Assembly (NCBI RefSeq): GCF_027571405.1
Contig: NZ_CP092968.1
Coordinates: 3,246,001 to 3,310,000 of the forward strand
Source: Methylocystis parvus OBBP
GTDB taxonomy: Bacteria > Pseudomonadota > Alphaproteobacteria > Rhizobiales > Beijerinckiaceae
Reading direction: 5' to 3'
Length of the DNA stretch: 64,000 nucleotides
Made by a program: the position numbers and the translations under genes. The notes under the pieces were generated by a model. It saw only the letters and a program-made list of their open reading frames with translations. It did no database searches and was not told the DNA's origin. How positions within the stretch are numbered: position 1 is the first letter of the stretch; each line of letters opens with the position of its first letter. Below, in pieces: positions 18,424 to 27,366 of the stretch.

Positions 18424-18455
18424 ATTATATGGGAACGTTGCTTGGAAGCAACGTT
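18424..18455 (-). promoter_or_regulatory. Promoter with overlapping palindromic operator for the HicB-like gene
   Basis: Reading the minus strand, TTGCTT (bases 18451-18446) and a perfect TATAAT (18429-18424) are separated by 16 nt. Arms AACGTTGCTT (18434-18443) and AAGCAACGTT (18446-18455) form a perfect inverted repeat with a 2-nt centre that covers the -35 hexamer and most of the spacer. The position is that expected for a repressor site. The palindrome may also help terminate the rhomboid transcript. Confidence 0.65.
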
Positions 18456-18500
18456 ACGGCGACCTACAAGGAGTCGAGGGGACGACGCTGTCTGGGCCTT

Positions 18501-20018
18501 TCAGCGCGCCTTTGCGTTGACAAAGAGCCCGACGAACAGCCCGAAGCCGAAGCCCGAGAGATGCGCGGCGAGGCTGGACATGGGCAACAGGAAATCGGCG
18601 GCGATCTGAACCAGCATGGCGAGGCCGAGCGCCGTGGCGCGGAAGGCGTCGAGACTTGCGCGGTGACGCAGCCAATCTTTGATCCGCAGCGCGCCCACAA
18701 CCCCGAAAAGCGCGAAAATGGCGCCCGATGCGCCGACATAGAGGCCATAGCCGACGAGCCCGCTCGCCATCAGCGCCAGAATGAAGGCAGACGAAAACAG
18801 CGCGCCGCCGAGATAGATGAAGAATGTCTTGAGCGACCCGGCCTCATGTTCGAGCTCGCGGCCGATCAGGGCCAGCATCAACATATTGAGTCCGAAATGC
18901 AGCGGGCCGTAATGCAGCAGGGTCGAGGTCAGCACGCGCCAGCTTTCGCCGTGCAAAGCAAGCGGCGCCCATAGCGCGCCGAGCGTGATGAGCGTCTCGG
19001 CGTCCTGCGAGCCGCCAAGCGCCAGCTCCGCGACGAACATCGCGGAATTGGCGAAGATGAGCAGCAGCGTCGCCGGCGGCAGGCGCCAGCCGCGCGCCTG
19101 CCGGGCGCTTTCCGCGGCGACGCGCGACGCGACGCCCTCGACGATCTCCCGGGCGCGCGGCGAAAGATGCGGCGGCGGGGCGGAGGACTTAGCCAGTTGG
19201 CGGCGCGCCGCGATCGCCGCCGGCGTCTCCTTGCGGCTCATGGCGAGGCCTTCAAATTCGGCCCGCGCATGCGCTTCGTCGCCCGCATGGCGTTTGGCGA
19301 CGGCGATCCAATAATCGGCCGTATCGGCGTCGAGGCGCATCACGCGGAACGCCAGCTCCTCGACTTCGTGCGGCCGCCCCGCGAATGCGAGGACGAAAAG
19401 CCACGCAAAGACCGTCTGCTCCAGCGGGGTCGAATCCGCGGAGCGCGCAAAGTCGCGGATCATCTCCTCGATGCGGCCCGTCTCGCCGAGCGCGCGCAGG
19501 CGATAGCTTGCGAGCTGGCGGGCGTTTTCCGGGTTCTGGGCGAGGACGAGCGCCTTTTCCCAGTCGCCGCGATCCGCAAGAAGGCGCGTCTCGATGACGG
19601 CCGCCTGCTCCGCCGGCGCGCGGGCGGCGAGCGCGGCGAAGGCCTGAGCTTTTTCGCGCGGATCCTCTATCGCGGCGGCGCGGGCGAAGGCGGCCGAAAG
19701 CCGCATGGCCGAGGTCGGGTGAAAGAGGGCGATGAGATCCGCGCAGCGCGCCGCCGCATCGAGCCGGCCAACCCGCGCGTAACGGGCCTGAAGCGCGCCA
19801 AGCGCCATGGGCGCGCCGATGAGCGGGATGAAGACGAGGGAGACGAGACCGCCCGCCTCCTGCGGGAAGCTCCAAAGCGCAAGGCCGCCGACAATGAGGA
19901 CGAGCGCGTTCGCCAGCGAGAAGGAGCGCAGCTCGCGCCGGCGCTGCAGGAGGGCGAGCAGTAGCGAAAGCGCGGAAACCGCCATCAGATTGACGGCGAG
20001 AATGCTTTGAAAATCCAT
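18501..20018 (-). CDS. Rhomboid-family intramembrane serine protease with N-terminal TPR-like region
   Basis: A 505-residue membrane protein. The N-terminal third has two membrane segments followed by about 220 residues of helical TPR-like repeats (for example AARAPAEQAAVIETRLLADRGDWEKALVLAQ). The C-terminal rhomboid domain carries the HxxxN element (PLHFGLNML), the catalytic Ser431 in GASGAIFALFG and the catalytic His486 in HLSGFGFG, so it should be active. ATG 20018 is chosen because it starts directly before the first membrane helix. Substrates are unknown; TPR-rhomboid fusions occur in several bacterial groups. Confidence 0.85.
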   Translation of the reverse strand: MDFQSILAVNLMAVSALSLLLALLQRRRELRSFSLANALVLIVGGLALWSFPQEAGGLVSLVFIPLIGAPMALGALQARYARVGRLDAAARCADLIALFHPTSAMRLSAAFARAAAIEDPREKAQAFAALAARAPAEQAAVIETRLLADRGDWEKALVLAQNPENARQLASYRLRALGETGRIEEMIRDFARSADSTPLEQTVFAWLFVLAFAGRPHEVEELAFRVMRLDADTADYWIAVAKRHAGDEAHARAEFEGLAMSRKETPAAIAARRQLAKSSAPPPHLSPRAREIVEGVASRVAAESARQARGWRLPPATLLLIFANSAMFVAELALGGSQDAETLITLGALWAPLALHGESWRVLTSTLLHYGPLHFGLNMLMLALIGRELEHEAGSLKTFFIYLGGALFSSAFILALMASGLVGYGLYVGASGAIFALFGVVGALRIKDWLRHRASLDAFRATALGLAMLVQIAADFLLPMSSLAAHLSGFGFGLFVGLFVNAKAR

Positions 20019-20160
20019 CTGCGTCTCGAGGCGCTCGGCTTGTCCCGCGCGAGCATGTCCGACGCCGCGCGCCCAAGTCAAATGCTCCGGCGGAGCTTGC
20101 GATTAACCACATGGCGCCCCATTCTTGAAAACGCGGCCTTCGCCCGCGCAAAAGGGCGCC

Positions 20161-21162
20161 ATGCTGGACTTCTACGCCTATCTTTGGCCTTGGCTCGCCG
20201 CCTGCTTCGTCGTGGGCGCGGCGACGGGGGCGCTCGTCGCCAAGAACCCGCTCCGTCTGCGGCCGGCGCGCTGGCTCGTCTGGATGAGCCTCGCCTGTCT
20301 CGCGGCCGCCGCGGCGCTCGCGTTAGGCGCGATGCGAGGCGCCGTTTCGATCTATATCGAAAGCGCGCTTGGCTGCTTTTTCGCCTTTATCGGCGGTTGC
20401 GCGGCCGCCGCTTACGGTTTCCGGCGCAGCTTCGCTTCCCATGAGCGATGGGCTCTGGGTCTCGCGCCCGCCGCGCTTCTATGGTTTGGAGCGACGCAAT
20501 TCGCTCAGCCGGCTTATGAAGCGGTTCTCGAAAAGCGCGTGTCGGCGCTCGCTCAGGCGGCGGGCGTTGATCCGGCGGGCCTCGCTTTTTCCGGCCGCGA
20601 CGTGACGGCGCCCGCCAGTCTCGGTGAGAGCAAGGAACTGATGGCGCGCATCGCCGCCGCGCCGGGCGTGCGCCGCATTGTCGCCGCTGAGATTCCGGAA
20701 GCCTCCGCCGAAGCGCCGCCCCCGCCCGCAGCGACGGACGCCAAGCCCGACGCGACCGCGACGATTGCGCCGCCCGCGCCGACGCCTTCCGTCGATCCAA
20801 AGGACATTCTCGCCTCGCTGCCGGCAGGCGATCTCGACGCGGCGACCTGCCAGCGCGCGCTCGACGCCGTTGCGGTCGCCGAGCCGGTTTCCTTCCGCGC
20901 GGCGCGCGCCACCGTCAATCGGCGCGTCGCGGCGGCGCTCGACAAGGCGGTGGAAATCATTCGCCGCTGTCCCGACGCGACAATCGAACTGCGTGGGCAT
21001 GGCGACGAGGGGAGCCTCGAAGACTCGCTGTCGCGGCGTCGCGCCGCCGCGGCGGAACGTTATCTGCGCCGCGAAGGCGTCGCCGGCAGGCGGCTCGTCG
21101 CCGTCGGCTGTTGCGCGCGCGAAGGGCAGCGCGCCGGCGCGATCGACTATATACTGCGCTGA
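20161..21162 (+). CDS. Membrane protein with C-terminal OmpA-like peptidoglycan-binding domain
   Basis: A 333-residue protein with three or four N-terminal membrane helices (LWPWLAACFVVGAATGALVA, LVWMSLACLAAAAALALGA and following), an Ala/Pro-rich linker around residues 180-215, and a C-terminal OmpA domain (VEIIRRCPDATIELRGHGDEG, then LSRRRAAAAERYLRREGV). It is probably an inner-membrane protein reaching the cell wall, like MotB or TolR-linked proteins, although no motor genes are near. It is divergent from the rhomboid gene with 142 nt between starts. Confidence 0.75.
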   Translation: MLDFYAYLWPWLAACFVVGAATGALVAKNPLRLRPARWLVWMSLACLAAAAALALGAMRGAVSIYIESALGCFFAFIGGCAAAAYGFRRSFASHERWALGLAPAALLWFGATQFAQPAYEAVLEKRVSALAQAAGVDPAGLAFSGRDVTAPASLGESKELMARIAAAPGVRRIVAAEIPEASAEAPPPPAATDAKPDATATIAPPAPTPSVDPKDILASLPAGDLDAATCQRALDAVAVAEPVSFRAARATVNRRVAAALDKAVEIIRRCPDATIELRGHGDEGSLEDSLSRRRAAAAERYLRREGVAGRRLVAVGCCAREGQRAGAIDYILR

Positions 21163-21318
21163 TCGCGTTCTCTTTTGCGCAACCATGTTCGCATGTTGAT
21201 CAAACTATCGGCGCCTTCGCCGTCTCCTGTTTACGTCCGCAACCCCGTTGTTTAATCTTTATTATGCGGCGGACCGCCAAGCTCCTGGCGTTGAAATGGA
21301 TCGGCCCGGCCCCTTTGG

Positions 21319-23832
21319 ATGCGCGCATCGCGCCATGACGCCGCGCTTCAGCGATCCCCGGACGGCTTGCAGCGAGAACCGACTTTGAACGCAATCGACA
21401 CGACACATCACGCCCATGCCGCCAACGTCGCCGCGTTGCGGGACGAAGTGCTGAGCCGTCTCACCTATACGGTCGGCAAGGATAGCGCGACCGCGAGCCC
21501 GCGCGACTGGTTCGTCGCGACGGCGCTCGCGACGCGCGATCGCGTGGTCGAATCCTGGCTCGCCTCGACCAAGCGCAATTACCGCGAGGATCGCCGCCGC
21601 GTTTATTACCTCTCGCTCGAATTCCTGATCGGGCGCCTGCTCATCGACACGCTCGCCAATCTCGGCCTGACCGGCGCCATGCGCGACGCGCTCGGCGAAC
21701 TCGGCGTCGATCTCGACAAGCTCCGCGAGGTCGAGCCCGACGCGGCGCTCGGCAATGGCGGTCTGGGACGCCTCGCCGCCTGCTTCATGGACAGCATGGC
21801 GACGCTCGAAATCGCGGCGGTGGGCTACGGCATCCGCTACGATCACGGCCTTTTCCGCCAGACGATCAAGGACGGCTGGCAGCACGAATATCCGGAGGAC
21901 TGGCTGTCCTTCGGCAATAGCTGGCAATTCCCGCGACCGGAAATCACTTACGACGTCGGCTTTGGCGGCCATGTGGAAAGTGCGCGGCTCACCGACGGCA
22001 TGCTCGCCCATGTCTGGCGCCCCGGCGAAACGATCGTCGCCGTCGCCTATGACACGCCGGTCGTCGGCTGGCGGGGCAAGCATGTGAACACGTTGCGCCT
22101 CTGGTCGGCGCGCGCGCTCGATCCGCTGCGGCTCGACGCCTTCAACCAGGGCGACCATGTCGGCGCGCTGACCGAGCAGGTGCGCGCCGAGGCCATCTCG
22201 AAAGTGCTTTATCCGAGCGACTCGACGCCGGCGGGCCAGGAGCTGCGCCTGCGTCAGGAATATTTCTTCGTCTCCGCGTCGCTGCAGGACCTCATCCGCC
22301 GTCATATGAAGCAGACCGGCGACATTGCGAAGCTCGCCGGGAAAAACGCGATCCAGCTCAACGACACGCATCCGGCGATCGGGGTCGCGGAGTTGATGCG
22401 TCTCCTCGTCGACGTCTACGGCGTCGACTGGAAGGAGGCGTGGAAGATCACGCAGGCCACCTTCTCCTACACCAATCACACGCTGCTGCCCGAGGCGCTG
22501 GAGACCTGGCCGGTTTGGCTGATGGAGAAGCTGCTGCCGCGCCACATGCAGATCATCTATCTCATCAACGCCATGCATCTCGACGGCCTGCGCGAGCAGG
22601 GCGTGAAGGACGCCGGCGTCCTTTCCTCCGTCTCGCTCATCGACGAGCATAATGGCCGCCATGTGCGCATGGGCCATCTCGCCTTTCTCGGCTCGCACAA
22701 GGTCAATGGCGTTTCGGCGCTGCACAGCGAGCTGGTGAAGGAGACGGTGTTCAAGGATTTTCACCGCCTTTATCCCGATCGCATCGTCAACAAGACAAAT
22801 GGCGTCACTTTCCGGCGCTGGCTGCTCGAGGCCAATCCGGCATTGTCGCGCCTGCTCGCCGAGACCATCGGGGCGGCCGTCTTCGACGATCCCGAGCGGC
22901 TCGTCGACCTCGAAGCTTTCGCCGACGATCCGACCTTCCAGCAGCGCTACGCGGCCGCCAAACGCGAGAACAAGGAACGACTCGCCGCCAGGATTTTCGA
23001 CAGCGTCGGCGTCCGCGTCGATCCGAATGCGCTGTTCGACGTTCAGATCAAGCGCATACACGAATATAAGCGCCAATTGCTGAACGTGCTGGAAGCGGTC
23101 GCGCTCTATCTCGACATCAAGTCGCAGCCGTCTCGCGACTTCGTGCCGCGCGTGAAGATTTTCGCCGGCAAGGCGGCGGCGAGCTATCACCAGGCGAAGC
23201 TGATCATCAAGCTCGCCAACGACGTCGCCCGGATCGTCAACGCCGATCCGGAAACGCGCGGCCTGCTGAAAGTGGTCTTTCTTCCGAACTACAATGTCAG
23301 CCTCGCCGAAACCATCATTCCGGCGGCGGATCTGTCCGAGCAGATTTCGACGGCCGGCATGGAGGCCTCGGGCACGGGCAATATGAAATTCGCGCTCAAC
23401 GGCGCGCTCACGATCGGAACGCTGGACGGCGCCAATGTCGAGATCAGGGAGCGCGTGGGCGACGACAACATCTTCATCTTCGGCCTCACGGCGCAGGAAG
23501 TGGAAGAAAGCCGCGCCCGCGGCATCGACGCGCGCGAGACGATCGCGGCGAGTCCCCGCCTGACGGAAACGCTCGCCGCCATTTCGAGCGGGCTCTTTTC
23601 GCCCGACGATCGGCACCGCTACGCGCAGCTCGTCGATACGCTGACCTATTACGATCACTTCCTCGTCACGAAGGATTTCGACAGCTATTGCGAGGCGCAG
23701 CGCAAGGCCGACGCGCGCTGGCGCGATCAGAAGGCCTGGCGACGGTCCTGCATTCTCAATACGGCGCGCGTCGCCTGGTTCTCGTCAGACCGCACGATTC
23801 GGGAATATGCGGAAGAGATTTGGAAAGTGTGA
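21319..23832 (+). CDS. glgP: Glycogen/starch/alpha-glucan phosphorylase
   Basis: Releases glucose-1-phosphate from alpha-1,4-glucan using phosphate and pyridoxal phosphate. The 837-residue length fits the family. Conserved segments include RRRVYYLSLEFLIGRLL, the NGGLGRLAACFMDSMAT region and the PLP-binding Lys690 in EASGTGNMKFALNG. Start ATG 21319 yields a short non-conserved extension; a TTG at 21385 would begin LNAIDTTHHAH and is an alternative. Other glycogen genes are absent from the window. galU further along supplies UDP-glucose, not ADP-glucose, so no direct link is implied. Confidence 0.95.
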   Translation: MRASRHDAALQRSPDGLQREPTLNAIDTTHHAHAANVAALRDEVLSRLTYTVGKDSATASPRDWFVATALATRDRVVESWLASTKRNYREDRRRVYYLSLEFLIGRLLIDTLANLGLTGAMRDALGELGVDLDKLREVEPDAALGNGGLGRLAACFMDSMATLEIAAVGYGIRYDHGLFRQTIKDGWQHEYPEDWLSFGNSWQFPRPEITYDVGFGGHVESARLTDGMLAHVWRPGETIVAVAYDTPVVGWRGKHVNTLRLWSARALDPLRLDAFNQGDHVGALTEQVRAEAISKVLYPSDSTPAGQELRLRQEYFFVSASLQDLIRRHMKQTGDIAKLAGKNAIQLNDTHPAIGVAELMRLLVDVYGVDWKEAWKITQATFSYTNHTLLPEALETWPVWLMEKLLPRHMQIIYLINAMHLDGLREQGVKDAGVLSSVSLIDEHNGRHVRMGHLAFLGSHKVNGVSALHSELVKETVFKDFHRLYPDRIVNKTNGVTFRRWLLEANPALSRLLAETIGAAVFDDPERLVDLEAFADDPTFQQRYAAAKRENKERLAARIFDSVGVRVDPNALFDVQIKRIHEYKRQLLNVLEAVALYLDIKSQPSRDFVPRVKIFAGKAAASYHQAKLIIKLANDVARIVNADPETRGLLKVVFLPNYNVSLAETIIPAADLSEQISTAGMEASGTGNMKFALNGALTIGTLDGANVEIRERVGDDNIFIFGLTAQEVEESRARGIDARETIAASPRLTETLAAISSGLFSPDDRHRYAQLVDTLTYYDHFLVTKDFDSYCEAQRKADARWRDQKAWRRSCILNTARVAWFSSDRTIREYAEEIWKV

Positions 23833-23878
23833 TCCGCCCGCGTCGCGCGGCCTCGCGGAAGCGAGCCTTAAAAAGAAA

Positions 23879-24376
23879 TCAACCCACGGAGCGGCGCGGC
23901 GCGCGCAGATTGAGCTTCGTCAAGCGGCGCGGCTCGGGCAGCGCCGTGACGACGGCGGCGGGCGATTCATATTCCTCCTCGACAGCCGGCCCGACCTTGG
24001 CCGCCGTTTCGGATCTGGCCTCCCGGCGCGCGGCGCCCGCCATTTCCGCCACATTGGCGGAGCCGTTGAGAACCGCGCCGCGCGCGACCTCGATCGTCCC
24101 GCAATCCCATTTTCCCTCGATGCGGCCGGTGGCCCGCACGGTCAAAAGTTGTCCCGCAGCGATTTCCGCGTTGACGCTGCCGGCAATGTCGGCGTTCGCG
24201 ACATTGACCTTTCCTTTGATCGTCCCCCCTTGCCCGACGACAAGATGGTTGCAGACAATCTCGCCGTCGAACGAACCGTCGACGACAACGCTGTCGCGCG
24301 CCCGGATGACGCCGGTCAGCTCCGCGCCCTCGCCAATATAGACGGAATTCGCCTCTTCGTTCCTGAACGTCGCCAT
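23879..24376 (-). CDS. Bactofilin (polymer-forming cytoskeletal protein)
   Basis: A 165-residue bactofilin. The central beta-helix region (YIGEGAELTGVIRARDSVVVDG, then VCNHLVVGQGGTIKGKVNVANADIAGSV) shows the regular hydrophobic repeats of DUF583. Bactofilins self-assemble into filaments at the membrane and organise cell-shape or polar functions. The Ala/Glu-rich C-terminal tail is likely disordered. It is convergent with glgP and is not next to a peptidase gene as in some bactofilin loci. Confidence 0.9.
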   Translation of the reverse strand: MATFRNEEANSVYIGEGAELTGVIRARDSVVVDGSFDGEIVCNHLVVGQGGTIKGKVNVANADIAGSVNAEIAAGQLLTVRATGRIEGKWDCGTIEVARGAVLNGSANVAEMAGAARREARSETAAKVGPAVEEEYESPAAVVTALPEPRRLTKLNLRAPRRSVG

Positions 24377-24493
24377 TTCGCTTCCCCTTCCCGCGAATCG
24401 CGTCTGACGGCGAAGTTAAACTCTTTCTCGCATCCGCGCGGCAAATTCATGTCGCGGCGACCGCTTTTCGGATTGGAGGACGTTCATTTTCCA

Positions 24494-24614
24494 CCGTCAT
24501 TGCGAGCATTTTTTTCGAAGTCGGGTATACCCGACTTCGCGGAAGCGCAAAGCAATCCAGGGCCGTGATGAGGCTCTGGATTGCTTCGGCGGCTGCGCCG
24601 CCTCGCAATGACGG
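24494..24614. repeat. Palindromic repeat element (CGTCATTGCGAG family), copy 1
   Basis: A 121-bp element bounded by perfect 13-bp inverted ends CCGTCATTGCGAG (24494-24506) and CTCGCAATGACGG (24602-24614). It contains a perfect 24-bp inner palindrome with arms CGAAGTCGGGTA (24516-24527) and TACCCGACTTCG (24528-24539), and a second pair AAGCAATCCAG / CTGGATTGCTT. This family is common in Rhizobiales genomes. A second copy lies at 42970-43086. Confidence 0.88.
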
Positions 24615-24662
24615 CGGAAAAAACATGAGCAAAAAGGCCGGCAACTCAGGTGACGGAAACCA

Positions 24663-25589
24663 CTAGGCTGGCGTGTCCTTCTCAACGGCCCGAACGAGCT
24701 GGATGAAGGCGTCCGCGGCGGGGGAATGCGTTCGGTCTCGCTTCCAGACGAAGCCGTAGTTCAAGCGCATCCAGGGCAGGTCGATTGGCAGCAGGGCGCA
24801 CAGGCCGTCCCTCAATTCCCGTTCGATCAAAGCAGGCAAAGTCACCGACAGACCGTCGCTGACGATGACGACGTCTTTCGCGGCCGAGACGGACCCGACG
24901 ACGATCCGGGGTCGAAAGCGATTATTGACCTCGCTGAAAAAGCCGAACGGCCTTTCGGTCTGCGGCATCTCCATTCGCATGCGCGCAGGCGCCGTCGGAC
25001 CGACCCATGGAAACGCCATCAAGTCGTCAAGGCAAAGCTTTCGCCGTCCGGCGAGCGGATGGCCGGTCCGGCAATAGAAATGGAGAGGGGAGGCGCGAAT
25101 GAGCTCCGTTTCCAGTTCCGAATGCTCGGCGGCTTCGGAGATGTCGGCGAGTCCGAGGTCGGCGCGTCCCTGGGAGATGTCGTCGACGACCCGCGTCCAG
25201 TCTGTCGTCGAAAGCTCGATCTGAAGGCCGGGATGGCGCGCCGCGAGCATTCCCATCGCTTTCTGAGCCGAGATTTCAGCGGGAAAGGGGGCGACGGCGA
25301 CCGTCAGCTCGCCAATATCCAGCCCCTTCGTCAAGGTGATCTCCCGCAGGAGTTCCGAATAGCCGCGGAGCAGCATCTCGCCTTTTTCGATTACGATCCG
25401 CCCGAAAAGAGTGGGCGTCACGCCGTCATGGCGTTCGAAAAGACGGACGCCGAGCGTATCCTCAAGATGTTTGAGACTCCGCGTCAAAGAAGGTTGGGAC
25501 ACGCCGAGCGCCTTGGCCGCGCGCCCGAAATGGCGGTGCTGGGCCAGGGCGCGAACCATTTCCAGATGACGCAATGATTGCAAGACCAT
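24663..25589 (-). CDS. LysR-family transcriptional regulator
   Basis: A 308-residue LysR regulator. The N-terminal winged helix-turn-helix is clear (LRHLEMVRALAQHRHFGRAAKALGVSQPSLTRSLKHLEDTLG, residues ~5-47), followed by a normal effector-binding domain (ELTVAVAPFPAEISAQ, ADLGLADI, then HFYCRTGHPLAG). The ATG at 25589 gives the canonical start; reading upstream would run across the intergenic region. It is divergent from the arylsulfatase gene with about 146 nt between starts, so control of that operon is likely. Confidence 0.88.
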   Translation of the reverse strand: MVLQSLRHLEMVRALAQHRHFGRAAKALGVSQPSLTRSLKHLEDTLGVRLFERHDGVTPTLFGRIVIEKGEMLLRGYSELLREITLTKGLDIGELTVAVAPFPAEISAQKAMGMLAARHPGLQIELSTTDWTRVVDDISQGRADLGLADISEAAEHSELETELIRASPLHFYCRTGHPLAGRRKLCLDDLMAFPWVGPTAPARMRMEMPQTERPFGFFSEVNNRFRPRIVVGSVSAAKDVVIVSDGLSVTLPALIERELRDGLCALLPIDLPWMRLNYGFVWKRDRTHSPAADAFIQLVRAVEKDTPA

Positions 25590-25605
25590 GAAACAGCGTC
25601 CCGAA

Positions 25606-25643
25606 ATAACGTCGATGTTATCGATCCATACCATTAGTGGTAT
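25606..25643. promoter_or_regulatory. Two palindromes in the LysR-sulfatase divergent intergenic region
   Basis: ATAAC (25606-25610) with GTTAT (25617-25621), 6-nt spacer, and ATACCA (25628-25633) with TGGTAT (25638-25643), 4-nt spacer. Both are placed where a LysR regulator could bind the divergent promoters. The spacing does not exactly fit the T-N11-A pattern, so the assignment is tentative. Confidence 0.4.
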
Positions 25644-25735
25644 TGGACGATTGAGAGTCCGGCTGTCATTGTCATGGCCCGGCCGGTGACTGACAAGCCG
25701 GCGTTTTAGACGAATTTTTGCGGGAGGAATGGACC

Positions 25736-27301
25736 ATGACCTGGAGGCCGATCCACTGGCTCGCACTCTGCGCGGGCCTTGCGCTTGCGGCTGCGTTCCC
25801 GGCGAACGCCGCTCCCGAGCAAGGCAAAAAGCCAAATATTCTTGTCATCTGGGGCGACGACATCGGCATGTGGAACATCAGCGCCAATAGCCGCGGCATG
25901 ATGGGCTACAAGACGCCGAATATCGATCGTATCGCCAAGGAAGGCCTGTCCTTCACCGATTATTACGGCCAGCAGAGCTGCACGGCGGGCCGCGCCGCTT
26001 TCATCGGCGGCAATGTGCCGGTGCGCACCGGCATGACCAAGGTCGGCCTGCCCGGCGCCAAGGAAGGCTGGCAGAAGACCGACGTCACCATCGCGACCGT
26101 GATGAAAAGCCTTGGCTATGCGACGGGCCAGTTCGGCAAGAACCATCAGGGCGATCGCGACGAGCACTTGCCGACGATGCACGGCTTCGACGAGTTCTTC
26201 GGCAATCTGTATCACCTGAACGCCGAGGAGGAGCCGGAGAATTTCGACTATCCGAAGAATCCCGAGTTCCGCAAGAAATTCGGTCCGCGCGGCGTCATCA
26301 AATCATTCGCCGACGGCAAGGGCGGCCAGACGATCGAGGATACTGGCCCTCTGACGCGGAAGCGCATGGAGACGATCGACGACGAGACCGTCGCCGCCGT
26401 CAAGGACTTCATCACGAGGCAGACGAAAGCCGGCAAGCCCTTCTTCGCCTGGTGGAACGGCACCCGCATGCATTTGCGCACCCATGTGAAGGCGGAGCAT
26501 CGCGGAATTTCGGGCCAGGACGAATATAGCGACGGCATGGTCGAGCACGACATGCATGTCGGAGAGCTCTTGAAGCTCGTCGACGATCTCGGGATCGCCG
26601 ACGATACGCTGGTCTTCTATTCGACGGATAACGGCCCGCATTACAATAGCTGGCCGGATGCGGGCACCACCATCTTCCGCAGCGAGAAGAATTCGAACTG
26701 GGAGGGCGCCTATCGGGTGCCGGCCTATGTTCGCTGGCCGAAGCATTTCCCCGCGGGGGAGACGCTGAACGGCATTGTGGCGCATGAGGACTGGCTGCCG
26801 ACCTTCGCCGCGATCGCCGGCGACGACAAGATCAAAGACAAGCTCGCGGCGGGCGTGAAGCTCGAGGGCCGCAAATATCACAACAAGATCGACGGCTATG
26901 ATCAGATCGACTATCTGTCGGGCAAGGCCAAGGATTCGCCGCGCCACGAGTTCATCTACGTCAATGATGACGGCCAGGTCGTCGCGCTCCGTTATGACGA
27001 CTGGAAGGCGGTCTTCCTGGAAAATCGCGGCCAGGCGTTCGGCGTCTGGCGGGAGCCTTTCATTGAATTGCGCGTGCCGCTGCTGTTCAATCTGCGGCGC
27101 GATCCGCTGGAGCGCTCGCAGCACAATTCCAACACCTATAATGACTGGTTCCTCGACAGACCTTTCGTGATCGTGCCGCTACAGAAGATCGCGGGGGAAT
27201 TCCTGATGTCGATGAAACAATATCCGCCGAGCCAGACGCCGGGCTCCTTCAATCTGGAAAAGATTCAGAAGGAGATCGAGGCAGCCGGGCGCGGGCATTG
27301 A
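25736..27301 (+). CDS. Arylsulfatase, exported
   Basis: A 521-residue sulfatase hydrolysing sulfate esters in the periplasm. An N-terminal signal peptide is present (LALCAGLALAAAFPANAAPEQ). The metal-binding WGDDIGMWN motif and the formylglycine site Cys82 in CTAGRAAF (CxAxR sulfatase consensus) are intact, so a formylglycine-generating enzyme is needed; none is seen here. ATG 25736 has GGGAGGA directly upstream. Further conserved elements are TDNGPHYNSWPDAGTT and the C-terminal sulfatase core. Phosphonate or phospholipid substrates remain possible for this superfamily. Confidence 0.9.
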   Translation: MTWRPIHWLALCAGLALAAAFPANAAPEQGKKPNILVIWGDDIGMWNISANSRGMMGYKTPNIDRIAKEGLSFTDYYGQQSCTAGRAAFIGGNVPVRTGMTKVGLPGAKEGWQKTDVTIATVMKSLGYATGQFGKNHQGDRDEHLPTMHGFDEFFGNLYHLNAEEEPENFDYPKNPEFRKKFGPRGVIKSFADGKGGQTIEDTGPLTRKRMETIDDETVAAVKDFITRQTKAGKPFFAWWNGTRMHLRTHVKAEHRGISGQDEYSDGMVEHDMHVGELLKLVDDLGIADDTLVFYSTDNGPHYNSWPDAGTTIFRSEKNSNWEGAYRVPAYVRWPKHFPAGETLNGIVAHEDWLPTFAAIAGDDKIKDKLAAGVKLEGRKYHNKIDGYDQIDYLSGKAKDSPRHEFIYVNDDGQVVALRYDDWKAVFLENRGQAFGVWREPFIELRVPLLFNLRRDPLERSQHNSNTYNDWFLDRPFVIVPLQKIAGEFLMSMKQYPPSQTPGSFNLEKIQKEIEAAGRGH

Positions 27302-27318
27302 TCGAGCGATCGCTCCGG

Positions 27319-27348
27319 GCCGCCGCGTATATGCGCGGCGGCTTTTTT
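27319..27348 (+). terminator. Intrinsic terminator after the arylsulfatase gene
   Basis: GCCGCCGCG (27319-27327), loop TATATG, CGCGGCGGC (27334-27342), then TTTTTT. It is a textbook terminator, 18 nt after the sulfatase stop and about 20 nt before the DUF4345 start, so the two downstream genes depend on read-through or their own promoter. Confidence 0.88.
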
Positions 27349-27366
27349 CGGGACCGAAGGTCGTTC

